Under the pieces are notes generated by a model. That model was not told the origin of the DNA, did not search any database, and was given only the letters and a program-made list of their open reading frames with translations. 64,000 nucleotides of DNA from the NCBI RefSeq assembly GCF_000142805.1, contig NC_013082.1, forward strand, positions 434,001-498,000. Reading direction: 5' to 3'. Shown here piece by piece: positions 28,417 to 38,034 of the stretch; the stretch's first letter is position 1, and every line of letters begins with the position of its first letter. This DNA comes from Lachancea thermotolerans CBS 6340. Taxonomy: Eukaryota > Ascomycota > Saccharomycetes > Saccharomycetales > Saccharomycetaceae. The position numbers and the translations under genes are program-made.

Positions 28417-30825
28417 TCAGCAGATGTCGTGATTTGACGGGCTTTCTTGGGACTCAAGTTCTACCAGCGCTTCGCTACCGCCGGGTTCAAAGAAATCCAA
28501 AAAGTCTGCGGAATCGAAGTTTTCAATTCCCTGCAAAAGGCTGTAATCGAAATAGTTGAACGCACCTTGCCCTAGAGCGGTGCCGTTGAGAGCCGGCAGG
28601 TTTGGCACTTTTGCCAAAAAAAGTGTTTTGGCATTGTTGAAAAATGCTTCGAAGACATCATAGTCGTTATAACGGTTGCTGTGAGAAAACGGCATCTGAA
28701 GCCCAAAACTTTTGACATCCAAATCAAAGGAGTAAAGATCGTTGGGTGCATAATAAGCACTCCATAAACTCGCGGCACTCTCGACATTGCCCGTCTTTTC
28801 GTATGACTTGAAGAACTGTTTGAATATACCTGACCGTTGTAACAAAGCAAACTCTTTGTTATAGTCTGATGAGACAATAAATTCTAAGATTCTTGTCCAA
28901 GGATCTTCGTCGCCTGCGGCAGAAAGTGTTCGAAAAACCAACTTTGATGGAAACATTCTCCTAAAGCAAGAGTAGTATTCGACTCCTATCGTGTTGAAGG
29001 AAGCAGACAAAATGTCTCTGTAGAAGTTTAGAAGAGTTGTTTTCGTGTGTGGCTCAATGGACCTGCCTGATCTTAGAATGAGGCTGGGAAAAATAGCAGA
29101 GATGCTGCTAAAAGCTATGTCAACAATCTTGTTAGTGTAAAATCTAGCCGAGGGATCCAGCCCTTCCTGGCTATAAAGATATTGCTCGCAGATTTTTGTG
29201 ATTTGGAGCACTTTCTCGAAAAGGCCTTGAATGCAATCGCAGAATTCATCAGGGCTTTCGGTTTTCTCACTGTGAACCATATGCGCGTGGGTTATTGTAA
29301 GCTCTAAGAGAGCAATTACCATCCCCCACTCAAAGCCCAGCGCGGGATTGACGATGTTTTCTCTTGTGTCTTTTTTCAAAGACTGGCGCAGTGTCTCTAA
29401 TAGTCTTATCACAGCGGTCGCATCAACCCTGCGTGGATCATTGCTAATCATATCGCATATTTTGAGAATCAAACTGTCAAACTTTAGCAAGGCACAAGAG
29501 GGAGACTCGTGGCCGGGGGTGGGCAGTTTTATGGAGTTCCCAATAAGGCACCGCTGGCCAGTCAGTAAGCTCAGTTTTCTGTCCCAATGCAGCACGGTGG
29601 TCCATATCTTTTTATAGTCGCTTGCGTCGTACTCTGCCTCCAAGGGCATCAGGCCCAAGCAAAGATTGAAATTGTTGACAAACTCTTCTGGATCTCTGAC
29701 ACATTGCCATTCTATTCCCATAGAATAGCAAGCGGCTACAATCTTCCCCATTAGCATATTACTATGCTGAAGGTAGTCGCCGTCGCCATCGTCCGGAGCG
29801 CACCAATAGTAAAACCTGAGGAGCAGCAAGCTCTGTAACCGGAGCAGTGAACATTTCCTGTCACCTTTTTTTCTGGATATGCAGCCGTTGACCATTGAGA
29901 TGAACTTGCTAGTGTCTATTCCCATGACAATGGACGACTCGCTATTTGTATTTTCTTCTGTGTAATCCTGGGCGAACTTCAAAGAGAGCTGAACAAGGCA
30001 TGTAATCAACAGAACGATTGAGAAGCATGCATAGTCCTCCACATCGAGCTTTGAATGAGTATCAGGGCTAAACCGATCGTAAACCCGCTTCAAGCTTTTT
30101 TCAAGCTGAGCTTCATCAAAGATGGGACATAAACCTGATAAGTGAGACCAGAAATAAGGCCAGATGTGCCTGAAAAAGACCTTTTTGGCCGGTACCCGAG
30201 ACGGCAGAGCTTTAAGATCATCTTCAGTGGACGAAGTGTGATTGCGGCGATACTTGCCAAACTTTGTGAAAAGCTGCCTGCACATGTTCTTGTGCCTAGA
30301 TGCAAGGCTCGCTGGCTGTTCCGGACTATTTTGCTCAATGCTTTCAATGTAGCGCATCGAGTTCGGGAGGGACCCTCGCGACGTCGCTTCTGCTGTTCCT
30401 TCTTTTTTGGGAGCTGGGTCTGCCGCTCGCATCGTCCGCTTGAGCTGGCAGACTAATCCCAGGGCTTGCAAGTAGGGATCTCGCTGCTTGGCAGCTGAAG
30501 GAGTGAGCGGCGCAATGTATGAGGTGCAGGACCGCTTGCACTGGATGAGTACGCCGTTCGGCTGGAGATCAATCAGAGTGGGCTGCGTGCTTCTGACCAT
30601 TTCGAAGCATTGAGCGACCAACCGTGATACACCCGGCTTGCGAGCTTCCCCGGCAGGTTCCAATCCGTAAGCGCATGTTGTTTCGTCCCCCAATCGCAGA
30701 CAGTTCCCGCAGACCGGTTTTAGCCTGTCACATTTACTTTTGCGCCTTTTGCAATTCGTACAGACAACGGTAGGTCTTCTTCTTTTCTTCGCAGGTGGAA
30801 CATCGCTTGCACGGTCTTGCTCCAT
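28417..30825 (-). CDS. OAF3: Zn2Cys6 transcription factor OAF3
   Basis: This 802-residue protein carries a fungal binuclear zinc cluster at the N-terminus, with cysteines at 22, 25, 32, 39, 42 and 51 and a basic KKRRR run just before it, followed by a long helical middle-homology-type region without DNA-binding motifs and an acidic C-terminal tail. In Sc the syntenic gene is OAF3 (YKR064W), a putative repressor acting on oleate-responsive genes; the position between PAM17/SNA3/DAS1 and LAS1 supports this. The gene converges on DAS1 with only 60 bases between stops and diverges from LAS1 with about 130 bases, so OAF3 and LAS1 share a compact promoter. Confidence 0.88.
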
Positions 30826-30951
30826 TGTTATTCACGCGGCGATGCGACAGTTGAGTCTACTCAGGTTCACCGGAATTTGAAGTACTGACTCAGCTCGACT
30901 CAATAATCATAACATGACAGGTGCACTGAAAAAAAGACAATATTAAATTTA

Positions 30952-32367
30952 ATGGTAGCTCATCGCCTAAGTCATCGCGCACATCAACTAATGGCACAGC
31001 ACGAGCCACGAATTGTCCCCTGGAGATATAAGTCTGATCTCGATGGGCTAAAGCGGGCCTTTTACCCTAAGAAGTTTGGCACGGCAGACCGACGCCGAGA
31101 AGCTGTGGTGAAGGTCAGATGTTGGAACACTCGAGGGCCATACGTTCCACACACGGTGGAGTCGACTGCGCACCTCGCGGAAACCAAGATGCTAGACGAG
31201 CAGGCACTCTTGAGTGGGATACCGCTACAGCTGAGCTACACAATGGCTATGATACGGTTCGTGAACGGGCTGCTGGATCCTACTCAGCAGTCCCAGTTTG
31301 CGATCCCGCTACACACACTGGCGGAGCGAATGGGACTGCCGTCGTGGTTTGTGGAGTTGCGGCACTGCGGCACTCACGAGCGCGAACTGCCTAGTCTGGA
31401 CATGTTGCGACTGGCAAGCGAAAGTGCATTGGAGTGGCTATGGGAGCACTACTGGGACGCCGATGAGGAGCCCGCGCAAGAGGAAGAAGAGCAGGAGCAG
31501 ACCCCAGACGTGTCTGCCGAGACTGTGGAGCGTGTGCTCCGAAAGGCTTCTTCCATCGCAAACTTACTAACGGCGAACGGGAACATGTGGAAAACACAGC
31601 GCGTGTCGTCGAGCTTCACGGGTGAGCAGGACCCGCAGCAGAAAAGACAGAAGCGAGCAGAGAAGCCGGAGGAGCGGCTGGAAAGGTTTGTACTGGCCGC
31701 GAAGGACGCATGGCGTTCCGTGAAAGCGCGCCCAGACGTGTTCGTTGGGGCCCTCATGCGCAACTACCGCAGCCGCCAGGGCCCCGTGCTGGAGCTGCTG
31801 GCGGACCGCATCCAGCCTTTCGGCTTCGAGCTGTGTCGCTGGGTGTGCGAAAACTACGACGCAGCCATAAAACAGGGCCACAGCCCGCTGCGCGCCAGGT
31901 TCGACGCCGCGCGGCTGCGCGCGCTCCTGGGCCAAGTGTGCGACACGACGCTGGATCTCAAGAAAGTGCTGGCGCACTGGGACCGTTGGGCCGAGATGCT
32001 TCGTGCGCATCCCAACTACGTGGCGCTGAAGTTGCTGGAGGGCTGCGAGCAGCAGCTCCAGAACGCGGCAGACAAGTTGCGCAAGAGGCACGCTCGCGAG
32101 GTGGACGAGCTCCGGGCTCTAGCCCAGCGACTGCGTGCATGCGTTGTAAGTTCCGAGTTTAACATGTACCAACTTGCCCAACCTCAGCCGCAGGACGCCT
32201 CACCAGCGGAGTCAGCGCCAACAGTACCACAAGCACAGCCGGTGCCGTCGGCGAACGACATCCTCAATGACCTAGCACAACTAAAGAAGACGGCTCAGCA
32301 TCGTCGTGCGATCCGCGCATGGGACCCTGCGCCAGACTGGACGCCAAGGCCCTTCGGCACAGTATAG
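30952..32367 (+). CDS. LAS1: Pre-rRNA endonuclease LAS1 (ITS2 cleavage)
   Basis: This HEPN-family endoribonuclease makes the C2 cut in the ITS2 spacer of pre-rRNA, working with the polynucleotide kinase Grc3. The HEPN catalytic motif R-x4-H is visible as RHCGTH (residues 137-142 of this 471-residue reading). The family block MAMIRFVNGLLDPTQQSQFA sits just before it. The C-terminal half is helical and ends in a Pro/Gln/Ala-rich linker and a conserved tail (WDPAPDWTPRPFG) of the kind that contacts Grc3. Sc Las1 begins close before PRIVPWR, so the second ATG at 30991 (MAQHEPRIVPWR) may be the true start. The gene is syntenic with YKR063C. A TGACTCA (Gcn4-type) site lies at 30886-30892. Confidence 0.95.
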   Translation: MVAHRLSHRAHQLMAQHEPRIVPWRYKSDLDGLKRAFYPKKFGTADRRREAVVKVRCWNTRGPYVPHTVESTAHLAETKMLDEQALLSGIPLQLSYTMAMIRFVNGLLDPTQQSQFAIPLHTLAERMGLPSWFVELRHCGTHERELPSLDMLRLASESALEWLWEHYWDADEEPAQEEEEQEQTPDVSAETVERVLRKASSIANLLTANGNMWKTQRVSSSFTGEQDPQQKRQKRAEKPEERLERFVLAAKDAWRSVKARPDVFVGALMRNYRSRQGPVLELLADRIQPFGFELCRWVCENYDAAIKQGHSPLRARFDAARLRALLGQVCDTTLDLKKVLAHWDRWAEMLRAHPNYVALKLLEGCEQQLQNAADKLRKRHAREVDELRALAQRLRACVVSSEFNMYQLAQPQPQDASPAESAPTVPQAQPVPSANDILNDLAQLKKTAQHRRAIRAWDPAPDWTPRPFGTV

Positions 32368-32439
32368 ATGGCACAATGTAAATAGATAGCTCAAGAAACT
32401 TCAAGACTTTACTCGTACTACTAATTCCAACTAGCAAAC

Positions 32440-32568
32440 GTGCACTCAGACATCCTAGGAAGGTCTCAAGAAGAGCGGTCACCGGGAGCACTATACGATG
32501 GGTTCGTTGGCGTACTCCTACCGTGGAAACTGCGAATGTAAGGAACCAAGTTTTCATCATCGCGCACG
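32440..32568 (-). ncRNA. SNR128: Box C/D snoRNA U14 (snR128)
   Basis: The minus strand contains the hallmark U14 core TTCGCAGTTTCCACGGTAGG, complementary to 18S rRNA, followed by the second conserved element AACGAACCCATCG and GGTGACCGCTC. A box C (GATGATGA, complement of 32554-32561) and a box D (CTGA, 32449-32446) bracket it, and the ends pair as CGTGC with GCACG. U14 is needed for 18S processing. In Sc it lies between DAS1 and RPA34, exactly the position here once the interleaved LAS1 and OAF3 are counted. Its Sc partner snR190, normally just upstream on the same transcript, was not found. Confidence 0.93.
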
Positions 32569-33015
32569 TAAGCTTTCAAGAATTGGGACTTTGCCTCTAA
32601 CTGCATATCATATGATGCCCTGGAAGAGCATGGTTGTGGACGCCTCTATGTGCATTGAGACGCGAACCAAGTATCCGCATACAACTGTATTCGGGTACCG
32701 GCAGGCAAACTCAAGCAAGCAGAGGATGTCGATCACGGGACCGTTTCTGTATTTTTCCGTTCTGAAGCTTAATCTCAATCTCGCTGCGAGGCTCGGACAC
32801 TTGTAATAGTAGGCCACCTTTTTGAAGGGTGGACCACTGGCAAGAAAAGCGACGCGCCCGGAGGTAGCGCCGCGTGGTAGAGCCCCATGTCGTCATGGTC
32901 GAATCGGACTGGGAAAGAAGAGAGACCGTTATCGTCACGGCCAGGAAGCGCAGAGAAAGCCAGGACAGAGAAACACGAAACAGAAGTGCCGCATACACAA
33001 ATTGTCCTTCCAGAG

Positions 33016-33039
33016 AATACACTCACCCTTGAGTGTATT
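33016..33039. repeat. Perfect 10-bp inverted repeat (hairpin)
   Basis: The arms AATACACTCA and TGAGTGTATT are perfectly complementary around a CCCT loop. It is not flanked by T-runs and does not carry an AGNN loop as Rnt1 sites do. Its function is unknown. Confidence 0.85.
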
Positions 33040-33175
33040 AGCATTCTAAAGACCAGCGCCACCCCCGCGGCGCTGAGAGCTTGTCAGCTCTGGTTGATGA
33101 TGAGTTTGAAGAGAATAGGTTGTAGAAAGTAGCTTCTTTGGGCTCTTTATATACGTGAAAATCTGCGCTGCGGTG

Positions 33176-33341
33176 GCGATGAGATAGGGCTAGTATCGTC
33201 AGATGCGACAGACGTGGAACAGAAAAGAAAATATTTGGCATTTTGTACGCGAATAGCATCTGACTATTCTGCACTCTGTACGAAGGACTGAAAAATTTGG
33301 ATTCGTAGAACTCAGTGCGATGAAGCTGCAGGCGATGAGCT
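33176..33341 (+). promoter_or_regulatory. PAC and RRPE elements of RPA34
   Basis: There are two PAC boxes (GCGATGAGAT at 33176-33185 and GCGATGAGCT at 33332-33341) and one RRPE (TGAAAAATTT at 33289-33298). These are the paired elements of the yeast ribosome-biogenesis regulon (Dot6/Tod6 and Stb3 sites). The second PAC is about 40 bases before the ATG. Confidence 0.8.
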
Positions 33342-33381
33342 GCCGTGTGTGGCCCCATCGCGAATTGTTGACGAGCAAACC

Positions 33382-33897
33382 ATGGCGGAAGCAAACGGAG
33401 GGCTCGAAACGAGCGGATACAAGAAATGCAAAGACCTAGGTGACTTCCAAGCGGAAGGAAAGGAGGTGTGGCTGATAAGAGCTCCGCGGAAGCTGGATCT
33501 CAGCAAGGTAAAAAGCCTGCCAGTTGATTTCACCGGCAAGGGCAAGGCCGCATTCGAGAAGCAGGGCCTCACCTTCGAGGTGCGCGAAGACTCGCACGAA
33601 GACGGCTCTGGGCTTTCTGTGCTCGTGCCAGCCGACAAGCAGACACTGGTCAGCGGGGCCGGCGTGAGCCGCGTGTTCACAATCAGCGAGACCGTAGACC
33701 TGGAGCAGCAGGCGAAGGACCGCAAGCGCCGCGCGCCTGAGCCAGAGCCCGAGTCCGGGTCTGTCGAGGCGGACGCTGAGCAGCAGACGCCAAAGAAGCA
33801 CAAGAAAGACAAGAAAGACAAGAAGGATAAGAAGGACAAGAAAGAAAAGAAGGACAAGAAGGACAAGAAGGACAAAAAACACAAGCATAAGGCCTGA
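33382..33897 (+). CDS. RPA34: RNA polymerase I subunit RPA34 (A34.5)
   Basis: This 171-residue protein of the A49-A34.5 heterodimer (TFIIF-like) helps RNA polymerase I elongate and cleave transcripts on rDNA. The N-terminal dimerisation part holds the motifs YKKCKDL, VWLIRAP and LDLSKVKSLPVDF, which match Sc Rpa34. The last ~35 residues are an extreme Lys/Asp-rich tail (KKDKKDKKDKK...), likely nucleolar-targeting, encoded by a run of near-identical AAGAA(A/G)GAC units that may vary in length. It is shorter than Sc (233). I start at the ATG at 33382; a GTG 11 codons upstream is rejected. The promoter has PAC and RRPE elements. Syntenic with YJL148W. Confidence 0.92.
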   Translation: MAEANGGLETSGYKKCKDLGDFQAEGKEVWLIRAPRKLDLSKVKSLPVDFTGKGKAAFEKQGLTFEVREDSHEDGSGLSVLVPADKQTLVSGAGVSRVFTISETVDLEQQAKDRKRRAPEPEPESGSVEADAEQQTPKKHKKDKKDKKDKKDKKEKKDKKDKKDKKHKHKA

Positions 33898-34017
33898 GGC
33901 TGTGGAACGGTGCCCACGCGTTCTTCGACGCCCCTGTGCGGCGGCACTGCTATGTACAGTAAATGAGAATGCAACAATATAGTATTTTTCGAAATAACGC
34001 TCCACGAGGCGAGCACG

Positions 34018-34833
34018 CTACAAACGATCCGAGTAATCTTTGAGGATCCCCGCCATGTGTGTGTTGGTGATCTTCCCCTTGCGCTGCTTGCGCTTCTTGA
34101 CTTCCACACGCGAGGAGCCGCGCTTGACGGTTGCCGGGTCCACACTTGCGGGCTTGAGCCCCAAGTCCTGCAACTTCCGGGGCAGCTCTCCCCGCTGCGG
34201 CAGCTTGCAGTTCTCCCACATTTTTACAAAATCCTCGTCCACGCCACCTAGCGAACCGCCGAAGTTGTACCACACAAACCTGGGCTGGTTGTCCTTCTTG
34301 GTGCGCAGTACAAGCACTCGGTTTTTAGACTCTAGCTCGTCGATCACCTCCGTGCACTGCGGCCACCCGTCTTTCAGCTCCTTGCACGAGATGCCCTTAA
34401 ACGTCACCTGCGACCGCAGCAACTGTAGCAGTTCCTCCGCGGAGTGTACGTCGTAGATCGACACGTACTGCAGCGTGTTGTGCTTAGGATCAAACTTAAT
34501 CTTGTTGATGTTTTTCAGCAGCGGAATCACATTGTTCTCCGATGATAGCGACAGGTATGACTCGATCTGCTCGATGGGCACAGCTTCGCCACGCTCCTGG
34601 ATGTACTCTGTGGCCAGCAGCAGCTTGGTCGACAAATGCGTGCCCTTCAGACTCTGCTCGGGTGTCCCGCCGCTGGTCTTCTTCACCTTCTTGGGCACAG
34701 GGCTCTCTTCTCTCTTAAACTCCCGCTTCTTCACCTCGTTCTCTGTGCTTCTGGGCCCTCCAGGTGCAGGTCCGGCCTTCACCTTGCTCTTGAATGCATT
34801 CAAGTTCGCCAACAAAGAGTCGTTATTGCTCAT
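34018..34833 (-). CDS. TFA2: TFIIE small subunit TFA2
   Basis: This 271-residue protein is TFIIE-beta, which helps load TFIIH and open promoter DNA for RNA polymerase II. The N-terminus SLLANLNAFKSKV is shared with Sc Tfa2. Two winged-helix segments follow: one around LLLATEYIQ...IPLLKNINKIKFDPKHNTLQYVS, and a second around SQVTFKGISCKELKDGWP. The very basic C-terminus includes DLGLKPASVDPATVKR and KGKITNTHMAGILKDYS. I start at the ATG at 34833, matching the Sc start; the longer reading begins at a TTG. Sc Tfa2 has 328 residues; the difference is in the low-complexity linker. Syntenic with YKR062W. Confidence 0.95.
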   Translation of the reverse strand: MSNNDSLLANLNAFKSKVKAGPAPGGPRSTENEVKKREFKREESPVPKKVKKTSGGTPEQSLKGTHLSTKLLLATEYIQERGEAVPIEQIESYLSLSSENNVIPLLKNINKIKFDPKHNTLQYVSIYDVHSAEELLQLLRSQVTFKGISCKELKDGWPQCTEVIDELESKNRVLVLRTKKDNQPRFVWYNFGGSLGGVDEDFVKMWENCKLPQRGELPRKLQDLGLKPASVDPATVKRGSSRVEVKKRKQRKGKITNTHMAGILKDYSDRL

Positions 34834-35334
34834 TGGTTTTCTCGGAGACCCTGGACGCTCTGTAGCTGCTTGCAAGTCTCGCCTCTCTGAGTTGTTCAAC
34901 GCCCTTGGCCAGTTGGAATCTGATCAAAATTTCAGTAAATTGTTAATTACCCGGACGCACTCACTTTTTATACCATAAAATCAGCAAATTTGAACATTTT
35001 GACCATTTCCTATGCTTCTTTCTCATAAAAAATAACGTCGACAGCGTTGATTTCGTCCTGCTAAGGCTTTGTGGCGAGCTGACAGAGCTGACTCTTGAAG
35101 TCAACGGCTTTCTCCCGCTCTGTCCGCCCGCTCTTAGCCGTTGTTCTCTCTTCGGAGAGGACTAGCGTAGAGACGCGCTGTCGTAGACCAATGCTTCGAG
35201 CACCCAACTTTAAAACCATTGCTGTTGGAGGTCTGCTTCCCACTTGTGGGTCGAGCGACCACTGAAACGGTGATGACCTGAGGCTTGGGATATTTTCGTC
35301 TTTTCTTGTGTAGAACTTTGTATCTCTGTGCGCG
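34834..35334. other. Intergenic region between MRX5 and TFA2
   Basis: This region holds the TFA2 promoter (to its left, minus strand) and the MRX5 3' end. It is AT-rich between 34920 and 35030. A short open frame at 35061-35243 begins without an ATG and has no recognisable product. Confidence 0.5.
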
Positions 35335-36432
35335 TCATATGAACTTCAGCACCATTTGAGAGCGGGCTTGCTCCTCTTCGCGGTGGAGTGAGTCCAGCAC
35401 ACCCTGTATTGCGGTTCCGACGTCTGGCCCTAACCTTGCGTCGCGCGCGGACAGCTGCAGCAAATCGTCTAGCCGTCTCATGAACCTGTACTGGAACACG
35501 GATGCGCCGGCCTCGGAGCTATTACTGCTCTCAGCACTCAACTTGTTTTCCAGGCTCGCACGCACCACTGCGAAACAGTTCTTCTTAGCCTGTTCGGATG
35601 TTGGTACGGCGCGCGACAGGGCTCGCAACGCGGCAACAAACAGCTGTTGTACCTTAGTGAGCTCTGCCGACGACGCTACGGGCAGCTGGTGTGCCACGGA
35701 ATACAAGGCTTGGTACAAACTGATTATGTCGGCGCTGCTCCAGTCCTTGATCTCATGCATCCGCCGCGTAACGGCAGCGATTCCTCCTAGACGGTGGTCG
35801 CTCTTCCAGACAAGATTTTGCGCGATGCGGGTCAGGTTGTGCCACTCATCCGTCCATCTAGAGCTGTATGTCTTATAAATCTCATTCAAGTCTGCATCAC
35901 GCAGTCTATAGCCTACCATAACAGCAAGCTCCACCTCATGGCTGAAGCCTGGCAAGTTCTCGCTAACCTGCTTCAAATGCGTAAAGTTCCGGTTCATGAC
36001 AATTTTGGCCATAGCCACTCGTGAAAGCTTATGTGCCACTTGTAGCTCTAGCAAAAGACTGTAGAGGCTCTCGCTGGTGTGGCACCTCGCGAACTTCTCT
36101 TGAAAGCTGAGCTGCGAAGAGGTTCCTGGCGCTGTTCTCGCACCGGACAGGTCATCGCCCGATATAGACTTCTCCACGACATGCTTGAGCCTGGACATAA
36201 GGATATCGTAGTGTGCATCCACACGCTTCTTGTTGAGCTCCACGTCAGGTAGGTCATTGTTCAGAACATCTACAATATGTTTGATGTGGGAGGCCTCCGT
36301 CTTCCCATTTTCGAAAAGGGAAGTAAGCGTCGTCCCTTTGCCAGCTTGCGTCAGGAACTTCAGTGTCGATCGCAAGTCTGCTGGCTTCTGCTTTGTTAGG
36401 TGACTCAGCGTGGTCGCGAACGTCCTTTTCAT
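35335..36432 (-). CDS. MRX5: Mitochondrial protein of unknown function (MRX5-like)
   Basis: This 365-residue protein has an N-terminal basic, Ser/Thr-rich presequence (MKRTFATTLSHLTKQKPADLR) that fits mitochondrial import, and an otherwise helical sequence without a recognised catalytic motif. By position between RPA34 and IDS2 it corresponds to Sc YJL147C (382 residues), a mitochondrial protein found with the MIOREX assemblies that gather mitochondrial gene-expression factors. I infer orthology from synteny, length and presequence; its biochemical role is unknown. The ATG at 36432 is the only sensible start. It diverges from IDS2 with about 170 bases between them. Confidence 0.8.
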   Translation of the reverse strand: MKRTFATTLSHLTKQKPADLRSTLKFLTQAGKGTTLTSLFENGKTEASHIKHIVDVLNNDLPDVELNKKRVDAHYDILMSRLKHVVEKSISGDDLSGARTAPGTSSQLSFQEKFARCHTSESLYSLLLELQVAHKLSRVAMAKIVMNRNFTHLKQVSENLPGFSHEVELAVMVGYRLRDADLNEIYKTYSSRWTDEWHNLTRIAQNLVWKSDHRLGGIAAVTRRMHEIKDWSSADIISLYQALYSVAHQLPVASSAELTKVQQLFVAALRALSRAVPTSEQAKKNCFAVVRASLENKLSAESSNSSEAGASVFQYRFMRRLDDLLQLSARDARLGPDVGTAIQGVLDSLHREEEQARSQMVLKFI

Positions 36433-36605
36433 GTCCGTTCTGTATGTTTTCTCTTCAACGTGGGAGGAGAAGACCTGAATGACAAGTTCAATTTTCCAGG
36501 ATATAAGCCGTGGCTATACAAGCATTAAAAAGGTAAGGGCAAAGAGACACAGCCACTCCAGTTCACTGACCTTGTGCAAGGTTGTGGGAATCTTGAGGTG
36601 CCATA

Positions 36606-37733
36606 ATGGATTTGCCAGACGATCTGGCATCGGCGGTGAGGAAGTCGTGGTCTGAATCCGCCCAACCCTTATCCGTCCTTCAGGGGACAGACTCACCTAT
36701 AAGCACGCCCCGTGGGACACCCAAAAGCTCCGGAAGGGGCTCGATTCCAACCAGTATGGATGAGCCGACTGTGGATTATCAGCTGTTAAAGCACCACTAT
36801 GCTATCTCGGACGACGGAAGGAGGCCCAGTATGCAGGAGGACCTTATGGACGTACTGCAGGAAATGGAGTTTTCCAACGAGCAAAGACCCCAAGCCATGC
36901 GGCGCGGTTCTATCGAGGAAGTTTCTAAAATACGGCAGTGGTTGAATCCGCGTAGCTCGTTCTCCGGGGCTTCCACGAACGAGGCGTCCACAGAGAACAC
37001 CGGTGCGACCAAGTGCTGGGTCACCACAATAGAGACTCAGGACGACTTTCTTCCAATCCTGGTTCTGAACTATTCTTTCAAGAAATCCTGTTCTCGCTAC
37101 AAGCTGATTGTGCTTTATACAGAGCAGACTGAGATGGTGGCTTCGCGCCTTCGGGACTACGGGGTCGAAACACGGAGGGCAAGCGACATAGCGCCTATCC
37201 TTTTTTCTCCACAAAATCAAATGGGCACAGCGGATAGCCGGCTTTCCAGGTGGACCATGCTCTTCCCGTTTGTATCACTGACAAACGATTTTGAGCTGGT
37301 CTGTTACCTGTCGCCGCGGGCACTTGTGCTGTCAAATATCGATGAACTGCTAGATTCGGATGCTGTGGCCGCCGAGATCGACAACGAAACCTGCGTGCTG
37401 CTCTCCAACCACATGGGCGCCCGCCCTACGATCATGGTGTTAAGGCCGAATAAGGAGATAGACGCCTGTATCCGCGAGTACATGACAGTTTACTTGAACG
37501 CACAAAACAACGGTAAATGGGCCAAGCTACAGGCAGCCGATGGCTCTAGCGTTCTGCGAGAGCTCTTCGAAGACTCATGGGGGCTTGTTGCCGCGGATTT
37601 TTGCCACAGCGGGCCAGGTCATATTCAGCCAAACGCCAAAATCGTGGAGTGCACTACCACACAGCCCTGGAATCTTTCCTACAACGACGAAGCGAGTGTG
37701 CTGTGGAGAAGAGCGTGGAGCGAGCTTATCTGA
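36606..37733 (+). CDS. IDS2: IDS2-like Hsp90 co-chaperone with degenerate GT8-type fold
   Basis: This 375-residue protein is syntenic with Sc IDS2 (YJL146W, 469 residues), a protein needed for Ime2 kinase function in meiosis and reported as an Hsp90 co-chaperone. The first ~130 residues are Ser/Pro-rich. From residue 137 the sequence reads like a glycogenin-type (GT8) domain: CWVTTIETQDDFLPILVLNY, then a YKLIVLYT strand, then LVCYLSPRALVLSNIDELLD (231-250), PTIMVLRPN and a late IVECTTTQPWN. The place of the metal-binding DxD motif (YLDxD in glycogenin) is SPR here, so it is probably not an active transferase. The fold assignment is my inference from motif order. The ATG at 36606 is the first in frame. 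Confidence 0.85.
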   Translation: MDLPDDLASAVRKSWSESAQPLSVLQGTDSPISTPRGTPKSSGRGSIPTSMDEPTVDYQLLKHHYAISDDGRRPSMQEDLMDVLQEMEFSNEQRPQAMRRGSIEEVSKIRQWLNPRSSFSGASTNEASTENTGATKCWVTTIETQDDFLPILVLNYSFKKSCSRYKLIVLYTEQTEMVASRLRDYGVETRRASDIAPILFSPQNQMGTADSRLSRWTMLFPFVSLTNDFELVCYLSPRALVLSNIDELLDSDAVAAEIDNETCVLLSNHMGARPTIMVLRPNKEIDACIREYMTVYLNAQNNGKWAKLQAADGSSVLRELFEDSWGLVAADFCHSGPGHIQPNAKIVECTTTQPWNLSYNDEASVLWRRAWSELI

Positions 37734-38034
37734 GAGCGCTTTGAAAAGTTTGGAACACAAGGCTTGTCAGCATTGTATGCATACAAGAGAATTACAGTGC
37801 TTGTCAAATAAAAACTCGGTGTTAGGTTATATTCTGTAGCAACATAGGTTTAGTTTGATACTTTTATATTTTGAAGTTATGGTGTCGTTGATGTCAGCGA
37901 TGACATTGTCAACCCTCATCGAATTCTTGAAAAACTGAACCCTGCTAGTAAACATTAAATTAAGAAACATTCATCAATTACACCTGCTGCAATAAACTTC
38001 TACACCACTCACCAATAACAGCAGTTTAACCTCA
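37734..38034. other. IDS2 3' end and SFH5 promoter
   Basis: This 0.3 kb spacer between two plus-strand genes is AT-rich throughout (37830-37990). I see no gene or distinct site. Confidence 0.5.

Larger units (their letters stand above)
32569..33381. other. Intergenic region between U14 and RPA34
   Basis: This 0.8 kb region holds the U14 promoter (reading left) and the RPA34 promoter (reading right). It contains a perfect 10-base-pair hairpin at 33016-33039 and RPA34 control elements from 33176. One minus-strand frame is open for 94 codons (about 32608-32890) without an ATG near its start; I do not call it. No CTGA box occurs on the minus strand between 32590 and 32900, so I see no second C/D RNA. 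Confidence 0.5.

Noticed and set aside
32608-32890. 94-codon minus-strand open frame upstream of U14
   Set aside because: It has no ATG near its start, other frames in the same place are also open, and I recognise no family.
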